From assembly GCA_021804195.1 (NCBI GenBank), contig JAJZKJ010000070.1:1-8874 (forward strand): a stretch of 8,874 bases of DNA. The letters run 5' to 3'. The translations under genes were made by a program, and so were the position numbers. The notes under the pieces are model-generated. The model was not told where the DNA came from. It was given only the letters and a program-made list of their open reading frames with translations, and made no database searches. The stretch comes from Acidobacteriota bacterium (lineage in GTDB: Bacteria; Planctomycetota; Phycisphaerae; WQYP01; JAJZKJ01). This document shows positions 6,889 through 8,874 of the stretch, piece after piece; within the stretch, counting starts at the first letter, position 1; each line of letters begins with the position of its first letter.

Positions 6889-8874
6889 ATGAAGAATTTA
6901 CGGACGGTTTCCACCTTTTTAACCTGCGCCAGCCTGCTGGCCTTTGCTCTCGGCGCGGCGGCTCAGGTGAGTCCCAGCCTCTATGCCGGACTCAAATGGC
7001 GCAACGTGGGCCCGTTCCATGGCGGCCGCATCGCGGCCGTCACCGGCGTTGCCGGCCAGCCCGGCGTCTATTATGTGGGCACGCCGCAGGGCGGGGTTTG
7101 GAAAACCACCAGCGCCGGCGTTACCTGGTATCCCGTTACCGATTCGATCAAGAGCATGGATAGCGTGGGCGCGGTGCGTGTGGCGCCCTCCGACCCCAAC
7201 ATTGTGTATGCCGGCGCCGGCGATCCCATCCTCGGCAGCCTGGGCAACGGCATGTGGAAGTCCACCGACGCCGGCCGGACCTGGCGCCATATCGGCCTGA
7301 AAAATACCATCAAAATTGACAGCATTGTCGTAGATCCGCACAACCCCAACCTGGTGATTGTTTCGGCCCTGGGCGATTTCAAGCACCACTCCGGCGGCGT
7401 CTACCGTTCCACCAATGGCGGTCAGAGCTGGACCCGCGTTCTCCATCCCGCCGGCTATCTCGGCACCCGGCAGGTGACGTTTGATTACGACAACCCCCGC
7501 TTCATGCTGGCCGTCACCCAGGGCACGGGCAATCCCATTGCCGCCCTCTTCGGCCTCAAGATGAAGATCAAATCCAAGCCGCCGCTGCTGTTCAAATCCA
7601 CCGACGAGGGGTTGACCTGGACGCCGGTCGCCATTCCGCCCTTCCAGGGCCGGATTGCCGCGGCCATCGCCATGCATACCCATGGCCAGCGCATTTATCT
7701 GATCGGCAACAATATCGAAAATGGCTCGGGGCTGTTCCGCTCCGACGATGGCGGACTGCACTGGCGACACATGGCGGGCCATGACACGCGCATTGAAAAC
7801 GGCCAGGGCAATTATAGCTGCGGGGTTTTCGTGGACTCGCAAAATCCCAACGTCGTCTATACCGTCAGCACCGCCATGTACCGCTCGACCGATGGCGGAG
7901 TGACCTTTCATGCCTTCAAGGGCGCGCCCGGCGGCGAGGATTATCACAAACTCTGGATTGACCCCAATAACGGCCGGCGCATGATCGTCGGCACCGACCA
8001 GGGCGCCAGCGTCACGCTCGATGGCGGCCACACCTGGAGCCTGTGGTACACCCAGGCGATCTCGCAGATTTATCACGTGGCCACCACCGGCCGGTATCCC
8101 TATTGGATTCTGGGCGCGCAGCAGGATACCGGCGCGGTCATGATCCGCAGCCGCGGCAACTGGGGCCAGGTGGACTTTACCGATTGGAGCCCGCTGCCCT
8201 CTTCCGAATTCGGCGTCATCACCCCCGATCCGCTGCACCCGCATATCCTCTATGGCATCGGCTACGGCCCCGGCGGCGGCGGCAACGGCATGATCAAAAT
8301 CAATATGAAGACCGGGCAGTGGGAAAACGTGGCGCCCAACTTTGGCGCCAAAGCCCCCGATTACCGCGCCGGCCACGACCAGGAAAAGAAGTTCGATACC
8401 GTCTTCGATCCCCACGCCCTCTATGCGGCGTACCAGTGCCTGCTGGTCACGCACAACGGCGCCCGCACCTGGCAGAGCTTCAGCCCCGATTTGACCACCC
8501 TCAAAGGCGCGCCCCGCGTGCCCTGCGGCCGGCCCCTGCCGCCACCCAAGCCGCCGAAGCCATCGGGCAAGCCCTGCCCCGCATTTCAAACTGGCAAAGG
8601 CCCGCGGCCTCCGCTCAAGAGCGCGGCGAAGGCGCCCTGCGCCAAACCGGCGCCATTACTCAGTCTCTTTGGTCCCACTGGCCCGGTCATCAACGATTTT
8701 TCGATTTCCAAGGTGAAGCGGGGCGTGGTCTGGACGGTAAGCAGCAATAATCAGATTTACAACACCATGGATGGCGGCCGGCACTGGCGCAATGTCAGCA
8801 ACGTTACCGGCATGCCGGCCCATGTTCATTTCGAAACCATCGAGGCCGGCGATCATCCCGGGACCGCATACATC
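6889..8874 (+). CDS. Secreted multi-Asp-box (BNR/sortilin VPS10-like) beta-propeller protein, C-terminus cut by window edge
   Basis: The first 662 residues are visible and the frame is still open at the edge. A signal peptide ends near residue 25 (ALGAAA, then Q). The mature start WRNVGPFHGGRIAAV (37-51) and GGVWKTT (68-74) are typical of a large bacterial family often labelled glycosyl hydrolase or VPS10/sortilin-like. Asp-boxes of the S-x-D-x-G-x-T-W type recur at about 74-80 (degenerate), 125-132, 174-181, 237-244, 285-292, 333-340, 376-383, 522-528 and 626-633, marking propeller blades. The boxes are structural turns, so they do not prove enzyme activity, and I see no sialidase active-site set. 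Residues 540-595 are a Pro/Lys/Cys-rich linker. The start has AAAGGA 7 nt upstream. Likely location is periplasm or cell surface; the substrate or ligand is unknown. Confidence 0.88.
   Translation, partial: MKNLRTVSTFLTCASLLAFALGAAAQVSPSLYAGLKWRNVGPFHGGRIAAVTGVAGQPGVYYVGTPQGGVWKTTSAGVTWYPVTDSIKSMDSVGAVRVAPSDPNIVYAGAGDPILGSLGNGMWKSTDAGRTWRHIGLKNTIKIDSIVVDPHNPNLVIVSALGDFKHHSGGVYRSTNGGQSWTRVLHPAGYLGTRQVTFDYDNPRFMLAVTQGTGNPIAALFGLKMKIKSKPPLLFKSTDEGLTWTPVAIPPFQGRIAAAIAMHTHGQRIYLIGNNIENGSGLFRSDDGGLHWRHMAGHDTRIENGQGNYSCGVFVDSQNPNVVYTVSTAMYRSTDGGVTFHAFKGAPGGEDYHKLWIDPNNGRRMIVGTDQGASVTLDGGHTWSLWYTQAISQIYHVATTGRYPYWILGAQQDTGAVMIRSRGNWGQVDFTDWSPLPSSEFGVITPDPLHPHILYGIGYGPGGGGNGMIKINMKTGQWENVAPNFGAKAPDYRAGHDQEKKFDTVFDPHALYAAYQCLLVTHNGARTWQSFSPDLTTLKGAPRVPCGRPLPPPKPPKPSGKPCPAFQTGKGPRPPLKSAAKAPCAKPAPLLSLFGPTGPVINDFSISKVKRGVVWTVSSNNQIYNTMDGGRHWRNVSNVTGMPAHVHFETIEAGDHPGTAYI
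8506..8673 (+). other. Pro/Lys/Cys-rich linker inside the Asp-box protein
   Basis: Residues 540-595 break the propeller pattern with a low-complexity stretch containing PPPKPPKPSGKPCP (551-564) and cysteines 546, 563 and 584. Recognisable family sequence resumes at GPVINDFS (598-605). A second plus-strand frame is also open across the whole stretch, so either a variable linker or a pair of compensating frameshifts is possible. The first is more likely, because the same frame is used on both sides. Confidence 0.5.

Noticed and set aside
6919..8589. A 556-codon open frame antisense to the Asp-box gene
   Set aside because: It mirrors the Asp-box coding strand, is low-complexity Gly/Ala-rich, has no recognisable domain, and the plus-strand gene has a signal peptide, ribosome-binding site and clear family motifs. 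GC-rich genes often give long antisense frames.

Overview
The window is GC-rich and gene-dense. It carries a complete lptD, so the cell has a lipopolysaccharide outer membrane. The combination of a permuted SpoIVB/S55-type secreted peptidase, an RDD protein with an N-terminal zinc-ribbon-like motif, a Firmicutes/Actinobacteria-type chorismate synthase and a large secreted Asp-box (BNR/sortilin-like) protein fits Acidobacteriota best. That assignment is from memory of gene families and codon style, not from a database search.

Layout from left to right: (1) a secreted S55-type peptidase-like protein on the minus strand, its C-terminus cut by the left edge; (2) a divergent 91-codon single-pass membrane protein on the plus strand; (3) convergent with it, a 403-residue zinc-ribbon/RDD membrane protein on the minus strand; (4) divergent from that, lptD, the outer-membrane LPS translocon, on the plus strand; (5) convergent with lptD, a minus-strand pair, aroC then def (chorismate synthase and peptide deformylase), 41 bp apart and probably co-transcribed; (6) divergent from aroC, a secreted multi-Asp-box protein on the plus strand, cut by the right edge. 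There are no RNA genes, insertion sequences, CRISPR arrays or phage genes that I can see. No stretch over 300 bases lacks a gene; the longest gaps are the three divergent intergenic regions of about 120 to 145 bp.

Four of the six regions encode envelope or exported proteins (S55 protein, 91-residue membrane protein, LptD, Asp-box protein, plus the RDD membrane protein), while aroC and def are housekeeping cytoplasmic enzymes. I see no single pathway uniting them and no convincing new multi-gene system. The observations most worth checking are a perfect 14-bp palindrome lying on the predicted -10 box of the Asp-box gene, an LptD with only three cysteines in the mature protein, the Ser-before-His order in the S55 protein, and a strong ribosome-binding site that does not match the start of the 91-residue gene.
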